From Bacteroidales bacterium (lineage in GTDB: Bacteria > Bacteroidota > Bacteroidia > Bacteroidales > UBA932): a DNA stretch of 64,000 bases. A model generated the notes under the pieces. The model was given only the letters and a program-made list of their open reading frames with translations. It was not told the origin of the DNA and made no database searches. Shown here piece after piece: positions 34,894 to 43,929 of this stretch. The stretch is from contig JAFTDE010000006.1 in NCBI GenBank assembly GCA_017454335.1, forward strand, positions 1 to 64,000, read 5' to 3'. Position numbers and translations under genes: made by a program. Numbering within the stretch: position 1 is the first letter of the stretch; each line of letters opens with the position of its first letter.

Positions 34894-36165
34894 TTAGAAT
34901 AATTTCCATCCCCAGGGATCGAGGCACTCCACTTTCCGGCCGATTTTCACCTCAACGGGTGCATCGGTCAGGTTGGCATAGACCGTCACTTTGCCGCGAC
35001 CCTTGCCGCGGGTGAAAGCGAGAACCCCTTCGGGAACATCCTCGATGAACACGGCCGGCGCGCCTTTCTCGCCTGCAGCCAGGCTGGGATGCGCATGCCG
35101 GAAGGCGACCAGATCCCGGATAAAAGCAGTGTATTCGTTCTCGGACCAGTCCGTGATCGGATCCTTCTCAAAGAACTCCAGACGGCGGCTCAGGCCGATT
35201 TCCTGGCCGGTATAGACCAGGGGCTGACCCTTCGGAAGGGTAAAGCAAAGGACCTCCATCACCTTGGCGGCATCGCCCATGCGCTCGAATTCACTGCCGC
35301 TCCAGGAGTTCTCGTCGTGGTTCGAGGTGAACATCAGGCGGAAGTTGGCAGGGCCCATCCAGGCGTCATCCGCATCGAGGTATTCGCGGATGTCCCTGGC
35401 CGTTTTCTTCCCCTGCGCCACATCGTTCAGGATGTGATGCAGTTTCCAGGCGTAAGAGGCGTCGAAGGTCTCGGCCGGGTCGGTCAGCGCGTCGCTCTCC
35501 GCTTCGGCCAGCAGGTAGATGTCCGGATAGTCGGCGTTCATTTTCGGCAGGATGCCTTTCCAGAACTTCGCCGGCACTTCGGCTGCAGCGTCGCAGCGGA
35601 ATCCGTCCACGCCCCGCTCCAGCCAGAAACGCATGCATTCGTCCTGGGCGGCCCAGACGGCCTCGTTCTCGTAATTGAGGCTGCGCGTGTCGGTCCAGTT
35701 GTACTCGTAAATGGCGTTGCCCAGCGAGTCGCGCTCATAGAAGTCGGCGGGCTTGCCCTCCATCCAGACATGGTCTGGAGCGGTCTGGTTGGCGACCCAG
35801 TCCAGGATCAGCTTGAATCCCTGGTCGTGCGCTGCACGCACCAGGTCGTCGAAATCCTGCAGGGTGCCGAATTCCGGGTTGACGGCCGTGTAGTCGGCAA
35901 TCGCGTAGTACGACCCCAGGCTGCCCTTACGCTCCACTTCCCCGATCTGGTACATGGGCATCAGCCAGAGGATGTCCACGCCCAGGTCCTTGAGGCGGGG
36001 GAGCTGGGCTTCAACGCCCTTGAAGGTTCCCTCCGGGGAGAACTGGCGGACATTGACTTCATAGACCACCGTATTGTAGGTCCATGCGGGATGCAGCGGT
36101 GCAGCGGCTTGTTTGCAGGCCGCCAGGCACAGCGCGGCCGCGAGGATGAGGATCAGTTTTTTCAT
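34894..36165 (-). CDS. GH13 alpha-amylase-family lipoprotein (compact)
   Basis: 423 aa. Lipobox CLAAC. Single catalytic domain with short loops. Nucleophile D192 in GFRCDAA, acid/base E221 in LLAEAES, and D284 in SNHDENSW are present. In region I the usual NH of DxxxNH reads NQ (DWVANQTAPDHVW; Gln127), an unusual change at a residue that contacts the substrate. C-terminal beta domain is short. It resembles the enzyme at 39814 in size and layout (both carry VYxxGxV and YCVRDY/YYAIADYTAVNPEFGTL-type blocks), so they are paralogs. Probably acts on maltodextrins in the periplasm or at the outer membrane. Confidence 0.92.
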   Translation of the reverse strand: MKKLILILAAALCLAACKQAAAPLHPAWTYNTVVYEVNVRQFSPEGTFKGVEAQLPRLKDLGVDILWLMPMYQIGEVERKGSLGSYYAIADYTAVNPEFGTLQDFDDLVRAAHDQGFKLILDWVANQTAPDHVWMEGKPADFYERDSLGNAIYEYNWTDTRSLNYENEAVWAAQDECMRFWLERGVDGFRCDAAAEVPAKFWKGILPKMNADYPDIYLLAEAESDALTDPAETFDASYAWKLHHILNDVAQGKKTARDIREYLDADDAWMGPANFRLMFTSNHDENSWSGSEFERMGDAAKVMEVLCFTLPKGQPLVYTGQEIGLSRRLEFFEKDPITDWSENEYTAFIRDLVAFRHAHPSLAAGEKGAPAVFIEDVPEGVLAFTRGKGRGKVTVYANLTDAPVEVKIGRKVECLDPWGWKLF

Positions 36166-36171
36166 ATCGCG

Positions 36172-38139
36172 TTATCTTTTGAATTCAACGACAAGGGCGC
36201 TCTTCGGGGCGATGACCACTCCGTCTTGGAGCGTGATGGGTTCACCTTTGAGGACGTCCTGCCCGGTGACGGGCCCGGAAACGAACTCGCGGTAGTGATT
36301 CCAGTCGAGGCTGCGCGGCTCGAACGTGTTGTTGATGTACACGAACACCGCCTCTTCGTCCGTGAAGCGGAAGAAGGCGTAGGTGTTGTCCGTGACGTTG
36401 CGGGAGCCGACGTTGGCCCGGGACAGGAAATGCAGGGTCTTGCCTTCCTGGATCGCCTTGCAGCCCTTTCTCCACTGGAAAAGGGTGCGGGTGTAGTCGT
36501 GCAGGTCGGCGGCGTCCTTGTACAACCCGTCCGCACCGCTGCGGCCCTCGGGGGAGAACAGGTCCGGGGTGTCGCCCTCCCAGCCGCCCGGGAAGTCGAT
36601 GCGCTTGGACCCGTCGTGGCCGGGACGGTCCTTTCGCTCCAGGAACATCATCTCGTCGCCGTAATACAGCTGCGGGATGCCGCGCAGGGTGGCCAGCAGG
36701 GTCAGGGCCAGTTTCATCCGGCCGGGTTCCGCGCGCAGCACGTCGCCCGTGCGGGCATGGTCGTGGTTGGCGAAGAAGGTCATCATGTGGCTGAGGTCCT
36801 GGTAGGCGAAATCCTGCGCAATGATGGTGTAGATGCGCGTCATGCCTTCGTCCCAGTTGATCTCATCCTCGCAGAGGGCGGTCTTGATAGCGCTCTCCAG
36901 CGGGAAATCCATGATGGACGGCAGCTGGGAGTTGAATCCGTCCTTGTTGGGGTTGTCCTTCTGCCAGTAGGCCAGCTGCGGGATCTTGACGTCCCAGCAC
37001 TCGCCCACGATGTTCATGTTCGGGTATTCGTCCGTGACGGAGCGGCACCACTGGGCCATCGGCTCCGGTTCGTTGTACGGGTAGGTGTCCACGCGCAGGC
37101 CGTCCAGCCCGGCGTATTCGATCCACCACACGGCCCACTGCTGGAAATACCGCAGCACGTAGGGGTTGTCCAGGTTCATGTCCGGCATGGAAGGGACGAA
37201 CCAGCCGCTCTCCTGGCGCTCGCGGTCGCGGACCGAAGCGTTCGGGTCCATGTACACGGAGAACAGCGCGTTCATCTGCATGTAGGGCGATCCGCTGTGG
37301 TACCAGTCGGCGAAAGGTGCGTCCTGCATCCACCAGTGCGCGGTGCCGCAGTGGTTGGTCACGATGTCCATGATGACCTTGATGCCCCGCGCGTGCGCGG
37401 CGTCCACGAAGGCCTTGTAGGCGGCGTTGTCCCCGAAGCGGGGATCGATGTGGTAGTAGTCGGCGCAGGCGTATCCGTGGTAGGACTCATGCCCCTGGTT
37501 GTCCAGCAGTAGCGGGGTGCACCAGATGGCCGTTGCGCCCAGGTCTGCGATGTAGTCCAGGTGGTCAGCCAGGCCCTGGATGTCGCCGCCGTGGCGGCTG
37601 ACGGGATTGCTGCGGTCCACATCATCGGGGGTTTCCGGCACGTTCCAGGCGCGGGCGGAACCGTCGTTATAGTCCCCGCCCGGCCAGCCGTGGTCATTGT
37701 CGGCGCTGCCCGAAGCGAAGCGGTCCGGCATGATCAGGTACACCATGTCGGCCGTGGTGAAGCTCGCCCTTTCGCGGCTGCCCGCCTCGCGCTTGCGGAT
37801 GATGTACGGATACTTGAACTGTATGTCTCCTTTGGTGAAAACGAGGTTGAACGTGCCCTCGCCATTGACCTTGAGGTCGATGAACAGGAAGTTCGGACTG
37901 TCGGCGGGATGGGTGGCGGTCACTTCGAGTCCCCGCCCCTCGACGGCAACGTCGAAGGATCCGATCTCCGGACCCTGGACCATCAGCTGCAGGGGCGTTT
38001 TCATGCCGGTCCACCAGCACAGCGGTTCGACCCGCTGGATCTGGTCCGCACTGGCCTCGGGGACGGCGGAATAGTCGGTGTCGCGGCCGCAGGAGGCCGC
38101 CAGAAGGGCCAAAAGGGCAAAAACAAAGAGCTTTCTCAT
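36172..38139 (-). CDS. GH13 neopullulanase/cyclomaltodextrinase-like lipoprotein (SusA-like)
   Basis: 655 aa from the ATG at 38139, which gives the signal peptide MRKLFVFALLALLAASC; the frame is open 23 codons further upstream but that extension overlaps the previous gene's stop region. N-terminal Ig-like domain RVEPLCWWTGMKTPLQLMVQGP is characteristic of SusA-type neopullulanases. The barrel has MPDRFASG, HGGDIQGL, nucleophile D351 in GLRVDTYPY, E380 in IVGECWD, and D460 in FANHDHAR. C-terminal beta domain ends KSALVVEFKR. Cleaves pullulan, cyclodextrins or maltodextrins, probably in the periplasm. The start codon is 1 nt from the stop of the upstream gene. Confidence 0.94.
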   Translation of the reverse strand: MRKLFVFALLALLAASCGRDTDYSAVPEASADQIQRVEPLCWWTGMKTPLQLMVQGPEIGSFDVAVEGRGLEVTATHPADSPNFLFIDLKVNGEGTFNLVFTKGDIQFKYPYIIRKREAGSRERASFTTADMVYLIMPDRFASGSADNDHGWPGGDYNDGSARAWNVPETPDDVDRSNPVSRHGGDIQGLADHLDYIADLGATAIWCTPLLLDNQGHESYHGYACADYYHIDPRFGDNAAYKAFVDAAHARGIKVIMDIVTNHCGTAHWWMQDAPFADWYHSGSPYMQMNALFSVYMDPNASVRDRERQESGWFVPSMPDMNLDNPYVLRYFQQWAVWWIEYAGLDGLRVDTYPYNEPEPMAQWCRSVTDEYPNMNIVGECWDVKIPQLAYWQKDNPNKDGFNSQLPSIMDFPLESAIKTALCEDEINWDEGMTRIYTIIAQDFAYQDLSHMMTFFANHDHARTGDVLRAEPGRMKLALTLLATLRGIPQLYYGDEMMFLERKDRPGHDGSKRIDFPGGWEGDTPDLFSPEGRSGADGLYKDAADLHDYTRTLFQWRKGCKAIQEGKTLHFLSRANVGSRNVTDNTYAFFRFTDEEAVFVYINNTFEPRSLDWNHYREFVSGPVTGQDVLKGEPITLQDGVVIAPKSALVVEFKR

Positions 38140-38140
38140 A

Positions 38141-39817
38141 TTATTGGACTTTGAATACGACGGAAGAATGGGCGCCAAGGTAGAGCTTGCCTTTCGCAGT
38201 CTTGGCATTGCCCAGAAGGGCGATGGGGCGGGACAGGTCGTCGCTCATGCCCAGGGTTGCCGACGCGTCGCCCAGGTTGTGGACGACCAGCAGTTTTTCG
38301 CCGCTGGTGACCATGTACCAGCAGGCGATGCCGTTGAAATCGGCGTTGTTCTCATTGTAAGTATCGTGGCGCTGCATCGTGCCCTTGGCCAGGGCTGGGT
38401 AGGTGTTGCGCAGCTGGGCGAAGCGGCGGTAGGTCTGCAGGACCGATTCGCCGTTCTTCGCCTGGGTCTCGACGGAATAGGCCGAAGTCAGCATCGCCGT
38501 GATGACCTTGCTGCTCAGGGCCCCTTTGGCGGCCTGCTTGGCCGCTGCGTCCCAGACGATGGGCCCGCGGACGTACTCGTCGCCGCCGCCCTTGTTGCCG
38601 TAATAGCCCAGCTCTTCGCCCTGGTACAGGTAAGGCGATCCGCCGGCGGTCAGCAGGATGGCCGCGGCCTGGCGGACCAGCGCATCATCCCTGCCCAGCA
38701 CCTCCGCGGCGCGGTCCTCGTCGTGGTTGGACAGCTTGGTCGCCTCGATGTAATCCGCCCGGACGGCGGCGTATTCCTTCTGGTAGGACAGGATGTCCGA
38801 AGCGAAATAGCGGCCGGTCTTGTTGGTCAAGGCCCACTGCAGGCGGTACCAGAAGCTGAAATCGAACAGCGCCGGAAGGCCATTGTAGTAAGGGGCGACC
38901 TGGTCGTGTTCGCTGAGGACTTCACCGATGACATAGATGTTCCCGGAGCCGCCATTGGCCTTCCAGATGGTGTTGCAATGGTCGTAGAAGGCCTTCAGGA
39001 AGGTCGGGTTCTCGTTCGATGCCGTGTTGTGGTAGATGTGCTTGACGGCGTCCAGCCGGAAGCCGTCCACGCCCAGAGATATCCAATAACCCGCCGCGGC
39101 GATCACGGCCTTGAAGGCCGGGGAGGAGGAACAGCTGGCGACGGGCCCGTAGTTCAGGTCCGGCATCATGCCGGTGTTGAAGTTGGCGTGGTAGTACCAG
39201 CCGCTGCCCGCGGAGAACCATTCGCCGCTGTTGTATCCGTTCGATCGTTCCGAAGCGATCATCGGGATCTTGCCCCCGGCGATGTCCGCCGAAGGATTCT
39301 GCGAGAAGATGTAATATTCCCGGTACGGCGAGGTGGTCGAAGCCTTCGCGTTTTTGAACCAGAAATGCTGGTCCCCGGTGTGGTTCAGCACAAAGTCCAG
39401 GTAGATCTTGATGCCGTGATTGTGCGCTGTGCTGACCAGGTTTTTGAAACTGTCCAGCGTTCCGAGGCGCGGGTTTACGCTGCCATAGTCCGTCACGTCG
39501 TACCCGTGGTAGGACTGGCTGGGATGGATGGGGGACAGCCACAGGGCGCTGACGCCCAGCGAGTCGAAATAATCCATCTTCGAGGTGATGCCCGCGAAAT
39601 CGCCCCAGCCGTTGCCGTCGGAATCGGCGAAGGAATACACCAGCACCTGGTAGCTGATGTCGGCCTGCTTCTTCCCGTCCCATTTCGCCGGGACGGGCAC
39701 GACTGCCTGGGGCAGGGATTCATTGCCGCCGGAGGGCTCTCCGGGGACATCCGGTTTCTTTTTGTCGCAGGCGCCCAGCGCCAGGACGAACAGGGCAGCA
39801 ATCAGAATGCGTCTCAT
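38141..39817 (-). CDS. GH13 alpha-amylase lipoprotein
   Basis: 558 aa. Lipobox ALGAC (Cys17). After a Pro/Gly linker the barrel begins at ISYQVLVYSFADSDGNGWGDFAGI, a pattern of the oligo-glucosidase/alpha-amylase group that includes SusG. Catalytic residues: D256 in GFRLDAV, E299 in IGEV, D366 in LSNHDEDR; region I DFVLNHT is intact. The C-terminal domain ends GAHSSVVFKVQ. B. thetaiotaomicron SusG carries an inserted CBM58; I see no such insert here. Probably the surface or periplasmic endo-amylase of the locus. Its ATG overlaps the upstream GH13 stop by 4 nt. Confidence 0.92.
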   Translation of the reverse strand: MRRILIAALFVLALGACDKKKPDVPGEPSGGNESLPQAVVPVPAKWDGKKQADISYQVLVYSFADSDGNGWGDFAGITSKMDYFDSLGVSALWLSPIHPSQSYHGYDVTDYGSVNPRLGTLDSFKNLVSTAHNHGIKIYLDFVLNHTGDQHFWFKNAKASTTSPYREYYIFSQNPSADIAGGKIPMIASERSNGYNSGEWFSAGSGWYYHANFNTGMMPDLNYGPVASCSSSPAFKAVIAAAGYWISLGVDGFRLDAVKHIYHNTASNENPTFLKAFYDHCNTIWKANGGSGNIYVIGEVLSEHDQVAPYYNGLPALFDFSFWYRLQWALTNKTGRYFASDILSYQKEYAAVRADYIEATKLSNHDEDRAAEVLGRDDALVRQAAAILLTAGGSPYLYQGEELGYYGNKGGGDEYVRGPIVWDAAAKQAAKGALSSKVITAMLTSAYSVETQAKNGESVLQTYRRFAQLRNTYPALAKGTMQRHDTYNENNADFNGIACWYMVTSGEKLLVVHNLGDASATLGMSDDLSRPIALLGNAKTAKGKLYLGAHSSVVFKVQ

Positions 39818-41157
39818 TTGGCAAGTATTTTATATCCGTAAGCCGGAAGGGTGATCGAAGAAGAAAGTTCCGCGCTCTGGCCGGAAAGCAGGTCCTTGAA
39901 GGTACCGCCGACAACCGCCATGGGTGCGGGGATGGTCTGGGAACTGTTGCTGGTATTGACCAGGACCAGCAGCCGGCGGGTCCCCGCCTTGTACAGGACC
40001 GTGGCCACGCTCCCGTTTTCCATCAGCTGGGGCGCTTCGCTGCCCCGGTATTTTTCGCTGTCCCGGTAGGCTTTCATCACCTGGCCGTACGCGGAGGAGT
40101 AGGCCGGCGCGGAAGTCCACTGCAGGATGTTGTAGTTGAAGAAATTGATGGTCTTCTCATACCCGATCTCCTGCGAGGAGTAGATCATCGGAACGCCCGG
40201 CAGGAAGGCCGTCAGGACCCAGGCCGCCAGGGCTCCTTCCTTGCTCCGGTATAGGCTGGGGAGCGAGGATTCCGAGGCGGTGTCGTGGTTGAGGATGTAA
40301 CGCATGCGGCTCTTGCCTTCGGGCACGTTCGAGTCGCTTTTGACTGTGTTGTACAGCGCGGTCAGCGGACCGCCGCCAAAGACCGTCTTGAGGGCTCCGG
40401 GATAGGACCAGGCGTACAGCAGGTCGAATCCGCAGTTGTAAAACTTGGTGTCGGAGGACTCGCCCAGCAGGATCGCGCCGGATTTGGCTTTCCGGATGTC
40501 GGCGAACGCATCGGACCAGAAGTCCGTCGGCACGCCGTCCGTGTAGTCGCAGCGGAATCCGTCCACGTCCGCCGTGCTGATCCACCACAACATCGCTTCT
40601 TTCATCGCGGTGCGCATGGGGGCCGCATTGTAGTTCAGGTCGGCGACATCGTTCCAGCCCATGCCGGGCGGGGAAACGATCTTGCCGTTGGCGTCTTTGG
40701 TGTACCAGTCCGGATGCTCCGTGACCCAGGCATGGTCCCAGGCGGTATGGTTGGCGACCCAGTCCAGGATGACCTTCATGCCCTTGGCGTGCGCGGTTTT
40801 GACCAGGGATTTCAGGTCGTCCAGGGTCCCGAATTCGGGGTTGACGGCCTTGTAGTCCCGTACGCAGTAGGGGGAATTGACGGAATTCACCTTGCCGATC
40901 GGGTACACCGGCATCAGCCAGACCACGTTTGCCCCGAGCGAGGAAATCCTATCGAGGTTGCTCTCGATGGATTTCAGCGCGGTGGTCTGCGAGAACAACT
41001 TGGGGTTGGCCTCGTAGAGAACCATCGTGTTGCCGGAGGGCAGGGTCGCCAGATCGGTTTCCTGTGCGGCGGGCGGGTCGTCCGGACCTGCGTTGCTCCC
41101 GCCGCAGGCCGATGCGGCCAGGGCCCAGAGCAAAAGTGCGAGGTGGCTGAGTTTCAT
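39814..41157 (-). CDS. GH13 alpha-amylase-family lipoprotein
   Basis: 447 aa. Lipobox ASAC (Cys18), short Asp/Pro/Ala linker, then a compact GH13 domain: DWVANHTAWDHAW region I with intact His, nucleophile D204 in GFRCDYTDG, E233 in LGESSD, D292 in ILNHDTASE. The C-terminal domain ends LPAYGYKILAK. It is the first enzyme gene after the hairpin at 41172-41216, so its expression may be set by read-through from the transport genes. Specificity cannot be deduced; its paralog is at 34894. Confidence 0.92.
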   Translation of the reverse strand: MKLSHLALLLWALAASACGGSNAGPDDPPAAQETDLATLPSGNTMVLYEANPKLFSQTTALKSIESNLDRISSLGANVVWLMPVYPIGKVNSVNSPYCVRDYKAVNPEFGTLDDLKSLVKTAHAKGMKVILDWVANHTAWDHAWVTEHPDWYTKDANGKIVSPPGMGWNDVADLNYNAAPMRTAMKEAMLWWISTADVDGFRCDYTDGVPTDFWSDAFADIRKAKSGAILLGESSDTKFYNCGFDLLYAWSYPGALKTVFGGGPLTALYNTVKSDSNVPEGKSRMRYILNHDTASESSLPSLYRSKEGALAAWVLTAFLPGVPMIYSSQEIGYEKTINFFNYNILQWTSAPAYSSAYGQVMKAYRDSEKYRGSEAPQLMENGSVATVLYKAGTRRLLVLVNTSNSSQTIPAPMAVVGGTFKDLLSGQSAELSSSITLPAYGYKILAK

Positions 41158-41171
41158 GACGTAAAAATAAT

Positions 41172-41216
41172 AAAAAAGGGGCTGACCGCCTGATTTGTGG
41201 CAGGCAAGTCAGCCCC
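41172..41216 (-). terminator. Internal terminator/attenuator of the starch operon
   Basis: Minus strand: GGGGCTGAC (41216-41208), inner GCCTG/CAGGC, GTCAGCCCC (41186-41178), then TTTTTT (41177-41172). The 9-bp outer stem is perfect and the structure is a textbook intrinsic terminator, yet it lies between the starch-binding and enzyme genes, 20 nt before the next ATG. Confidence 0.85.
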
Positions 41217-41229
41217 GGTTATTTAGGTT

Positions 41230-43917
41230 TTAGTCAGCTGCGGGAGGGGTGCAGTTGCTGAAGAACACATCCTCGCCGATCACGGTCTCGGCCAGATCGA
41301 ACTGGGCGCCGCCACCGTTGTTGTTGAGGATGGGGTGAACCGTCTTGCCCTGGAGGCCACCGGCGACGTTGAAGTACTTGTACTCCACGCCGTTGATGGT
41401 TTCCGTCCCGGCAGGGGTGGCACCCGGCCATCCGCCGAACAGCTCCACATCGCCCCAGGCGTACATCGCAAGGGCGTCCCAGCCGGTCTTGTCTTCCACA
41501 TAGAAGCGGCAGCCCGGATCGTCGATGGAGGTAGCCGAAGAGGCTCCCGCCTCGAAGAACCAGTTGCGGTCGATGGTAATTTCCATGACGTCATACTGGG
41601 CACCGGCGCCGGCGTTGTTGAAGATGATGTTGTAGGACTGGCCGATGAACGAGTCGCTGATCTTGTACTGCTTGTACACCTTGCCCGCCAGGCGAACCTC
41701 GCCCACGGGAACGGCGCCGGACCAGCCGCCGAAGATTTCGGGCTTGTCAGACTGCCAGCCGTAAACGCTCAGGGCATCCCAGCCGGTGTTGTCGGCCACG
41801 TAGATGCTGTAGGTCGAGCGCGGATCGGCGGAGAAGGAGGCGCCATCAGCCGTGATGGTGATGAACATGCTTTCCTGCATGGCGATCGAGAAGTCGCCCA
41901 ACTGCACTCCATTGCCGTTGTTGTTGAAGATCAGGTTTTCCTCGGATCCCAGGTAATCACCGTCGAAGCGGAAGTGCTGGTACTGCACGCCGTTGAAGGT
42001 GACTACTTCCTTCGGGGCCGAGCCCGGCCACCCGCCGAACAGCTCGTGGAACTCGCCGTCGTTGCTCCAGGAGTACACCGACAGGGCATCCCAGCCGGTC
42101 TCATCCTTGACGTAGAAGTCCACCCAGGTGATCTGCTTGGGCTTGTCGATGATCGTCGCGCTGTTGGCCTGGACATCCAGGAAGAGCTCTTCCCCAAGCG
42201 TGACGTTCGGGCCGTCGAACTGGGTGCCGCCGCCGTTGTTGTTGAAGATCAGGTTGACGTTCTTGCCGATGTTGCTGTCACCGAACGCGAAGGCGGTGAA
42301 CTCGACTTCGTTGACGACGACCTGGCCCACGGGCTGGGCACCCGGCCATCCGCCGAACAGTTCCACATCACCCCAGGCGTACAGGGCGATATCGTCCCAG
42401 CCGGTGTTGTTCTTGATGTAGATATAGACGGGGAGTTCGCCCGATTCGTTGATCGTGGCTTCGGTGTCCGTGATGGTCATGAAGACCCGGTCGGCCATGT
42501 TGAGGATCGGTCCGTCGAACTGCAGGCCGTTGCCGCCGTTGTTGAAGATCAGGTGCTCTTCCAGGCCCTCATCGGTGCTGATGAAGTCGAAACGCTTGTA
42601 GGTGACACCGTTCCAGGTGACCTCCGCCGCCGCGTGGGCGCCCGGCCAGGCGCCGAACAGTTCCTTGTCGCCCCAGGCGTACAGCGCCAGGTCTTCCCAA
42701 CCGGAGTTGTCCACGACGTACAGGCTCATGACATAAGGCTCGACATCCTCGTTCTCGACAATGGCAAAGCAGCTGCCGCTGAGGGCGAGTTTGAGGTCCG
42801 CGGCCAGGTTGAGTCCGATACCGCCGGCGCTCTTGAGGGTCTTCTCCTCAGGATCGCCGCCGTTGTTGAAGATCAGGTTGGCGAAGTGGTCCAGGTAGGT
42901 TTCCTCGAACTCGAAGCGCAGGTAGTCGGTGCCATCCTTGTTGACGGTCTCCACCGCCGTGGCACCCGGCCAGGCGCCGAAGGCCTCTTCGGTCGGGATC
43001 TCACTCGGGTTGGCCGAATACAGATAGACATTCTCCCAGTCGGTCAGGTTCGAGACGTACAGGCTGACGAGCGGAGTCGAAGGGACGTACAGCTCGATGC
43101 CCGGATTCTCGATGTCCGCGATGCCGGTGAGGGTCAGGTTGCCGTCACCGTCGGAGGACAGGGCGTAGAAGAAGTCCGTGGTCTGGCCGAAGGTAATGAT
43201 CGGTTCCAGGTCACCGGAGATCTGCTTCTTGCCGCCGTTGACGTTGAAGATCAGATGTTCGGTCTTGCCCATCGCATCGCCCTTGGGGATGTCGAAGTAG
43301 GCCCACAGGTGCTCGCCGAGCATGGCGGTACCGGTGGTCTCGATACCGGGCCAGCCTCCGCCGAGGTCGTTTTCGTCACCGTACATGTACAGGTTGACGG
43401 CATCCACCTCGTTGTCGTTGATGTACCATACACGGTAGCTGTCGATATGGGTCGGGATGGGAATCGCCGGAGCGTCGTAATAGGAGGCCCAGCGGGTGAC
43501 ATAGACGTTGTAACGCTTGCCGGTCTGGGCGTCCAGTTTGTGCTGGGCTTCTTCGCCCTTGGCGGTCACCTCGCGGCGGTCCTTGGTGGAATAGAACCAG
43601 AAACCGTCGTTGAGGGTCTTGCCGGCCTCAAAAGTGGCCGGGTTCAGGTAGATGCCCCACTTGCCCTGGATCTCCTCAGATTTCTGCAGGATCCAGTTGA
43701 CATTGCCGACAGCCGCCGCTCCGCCGTTGAACGGGCCGCAGATATACACGGCGTCATCGGCAGCGGTGCTGGTGGGCAGGATGGCCTCGATGAGGATCTG
43801 CCCGTCCTGGGTGGCAAAAGCCGGCTGTTCGTGGTCGAATACGATTTCTTCCTTGAGGCAGGAGCTTAGGCTGAGTGCAGCAAGGGAAATCAACGCATAT
43901 TTCAATACTTTTTTCAT
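41230..43917 (-). CDS. Outer-membrane starch-binding lipoprotein with seven CBM26-like modules
   Basis: 895 aa. Lipobox LSSC (Cys20). N-terminal SusE/F-like region (~35-160, VYICGPFNGG). Then seven tandem ~100-residue modules, each with a GW-x-x-ϕ-x-ϕ-Y-x-W-x-x-ELFGGWPGA strand pair and an NLIFNNNGGGxQFDG loop, the pattern of CBM26. The WPG (or WSG) positions are about 189, 316, 424, 524, 630, 732 and 830. Modules 3-7 are the most alike. It sits at the SusE/SusF position of the operon, after susD, but has far more binding modules than SusE or SusF and of a different family. Likely binds starch at the cell surface. Confidence 0.9.
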   Translation of the reverse strand: MKKVLKYALISLAALSLSSCLKEEIVFDHEQPAFATQDGQILIEAILPTSTAADDAVYICGPFNGGAAAVGNVNWILQKSEEIQGKWGIYLNPATFEAGKTLNDGFWFYSTKDRREVTAKGEEAQHKLDAQTGKRYNVYVTRWASYYDAPAIPIPTHIDSYRVWYINDNEVDAVNLYMYGDENDLGGGWPGIETTGTAMLGEHLWAYFDIPKGDAMGKTEHLIFNVNGGKKQISGDLEPIITFGQTTDFFYALSSDGDGNLTLTGIADIENPGIELYVPSTPLVSLYVSNLTDWENVYLYSANPSEIPTEEAFGAWPGATAVETVNKDGTDYLRFEFEETYLDHFANLIFNNGGDPEEKTLKSAGGIGLNLAADLKLALSGSCFAIVENEDVEPYVMSLYVVDNSGWEDLALYAWGDKELFGAWPGAHAAAEVTWNGVTYKRFDFISTDEGLEEHLIFNNGGNGLQFDGPILNMADRVFMTITDTEATINESGELPVYIYIKNNTGWDDIALYAWGDVELFGGWPGAQPVGQVVVNEVEFTAFAFGDSNIGKNVNLIFNNNGGGTQFDGPNVTLGEELFLDVQANSATIIDKPKQITWVDFYVKDETGWDALSVYSWSNDGEFHELFGGWPGSAPKEVVTFNGVQYQHFRFDGDYLGSEENLIFNNNGNGVQLGDFSIAMQESMFITITADGASFSADPRSTYSIYVADNTGWDALSVYGWQSDKPEIFGGWSGAVPVGEVRLAGKVYKQYKISDSFIGQSYNIIFNNAGAGAQYDVMEITIDRNWFFEAGASSATSIDDPGCRFYVEDKTGWDALAMYAWGDVELFGGWPGATPAGTETINGVEYKYFNVAGGLQGKTVHPILNNNGGGAQFDLAETVIGEDVFFSNCTPPAAD

Positions 43918-43929
43918 ATCACGAAAGGT

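Noticed and set aside
38140..38208. Upstream ATG for the SusA-like GH13 protein
   Set aside because: It would place 23 residues before a perfect lipoprotein signal peptide and overlap the upstream gene by 68 nt.
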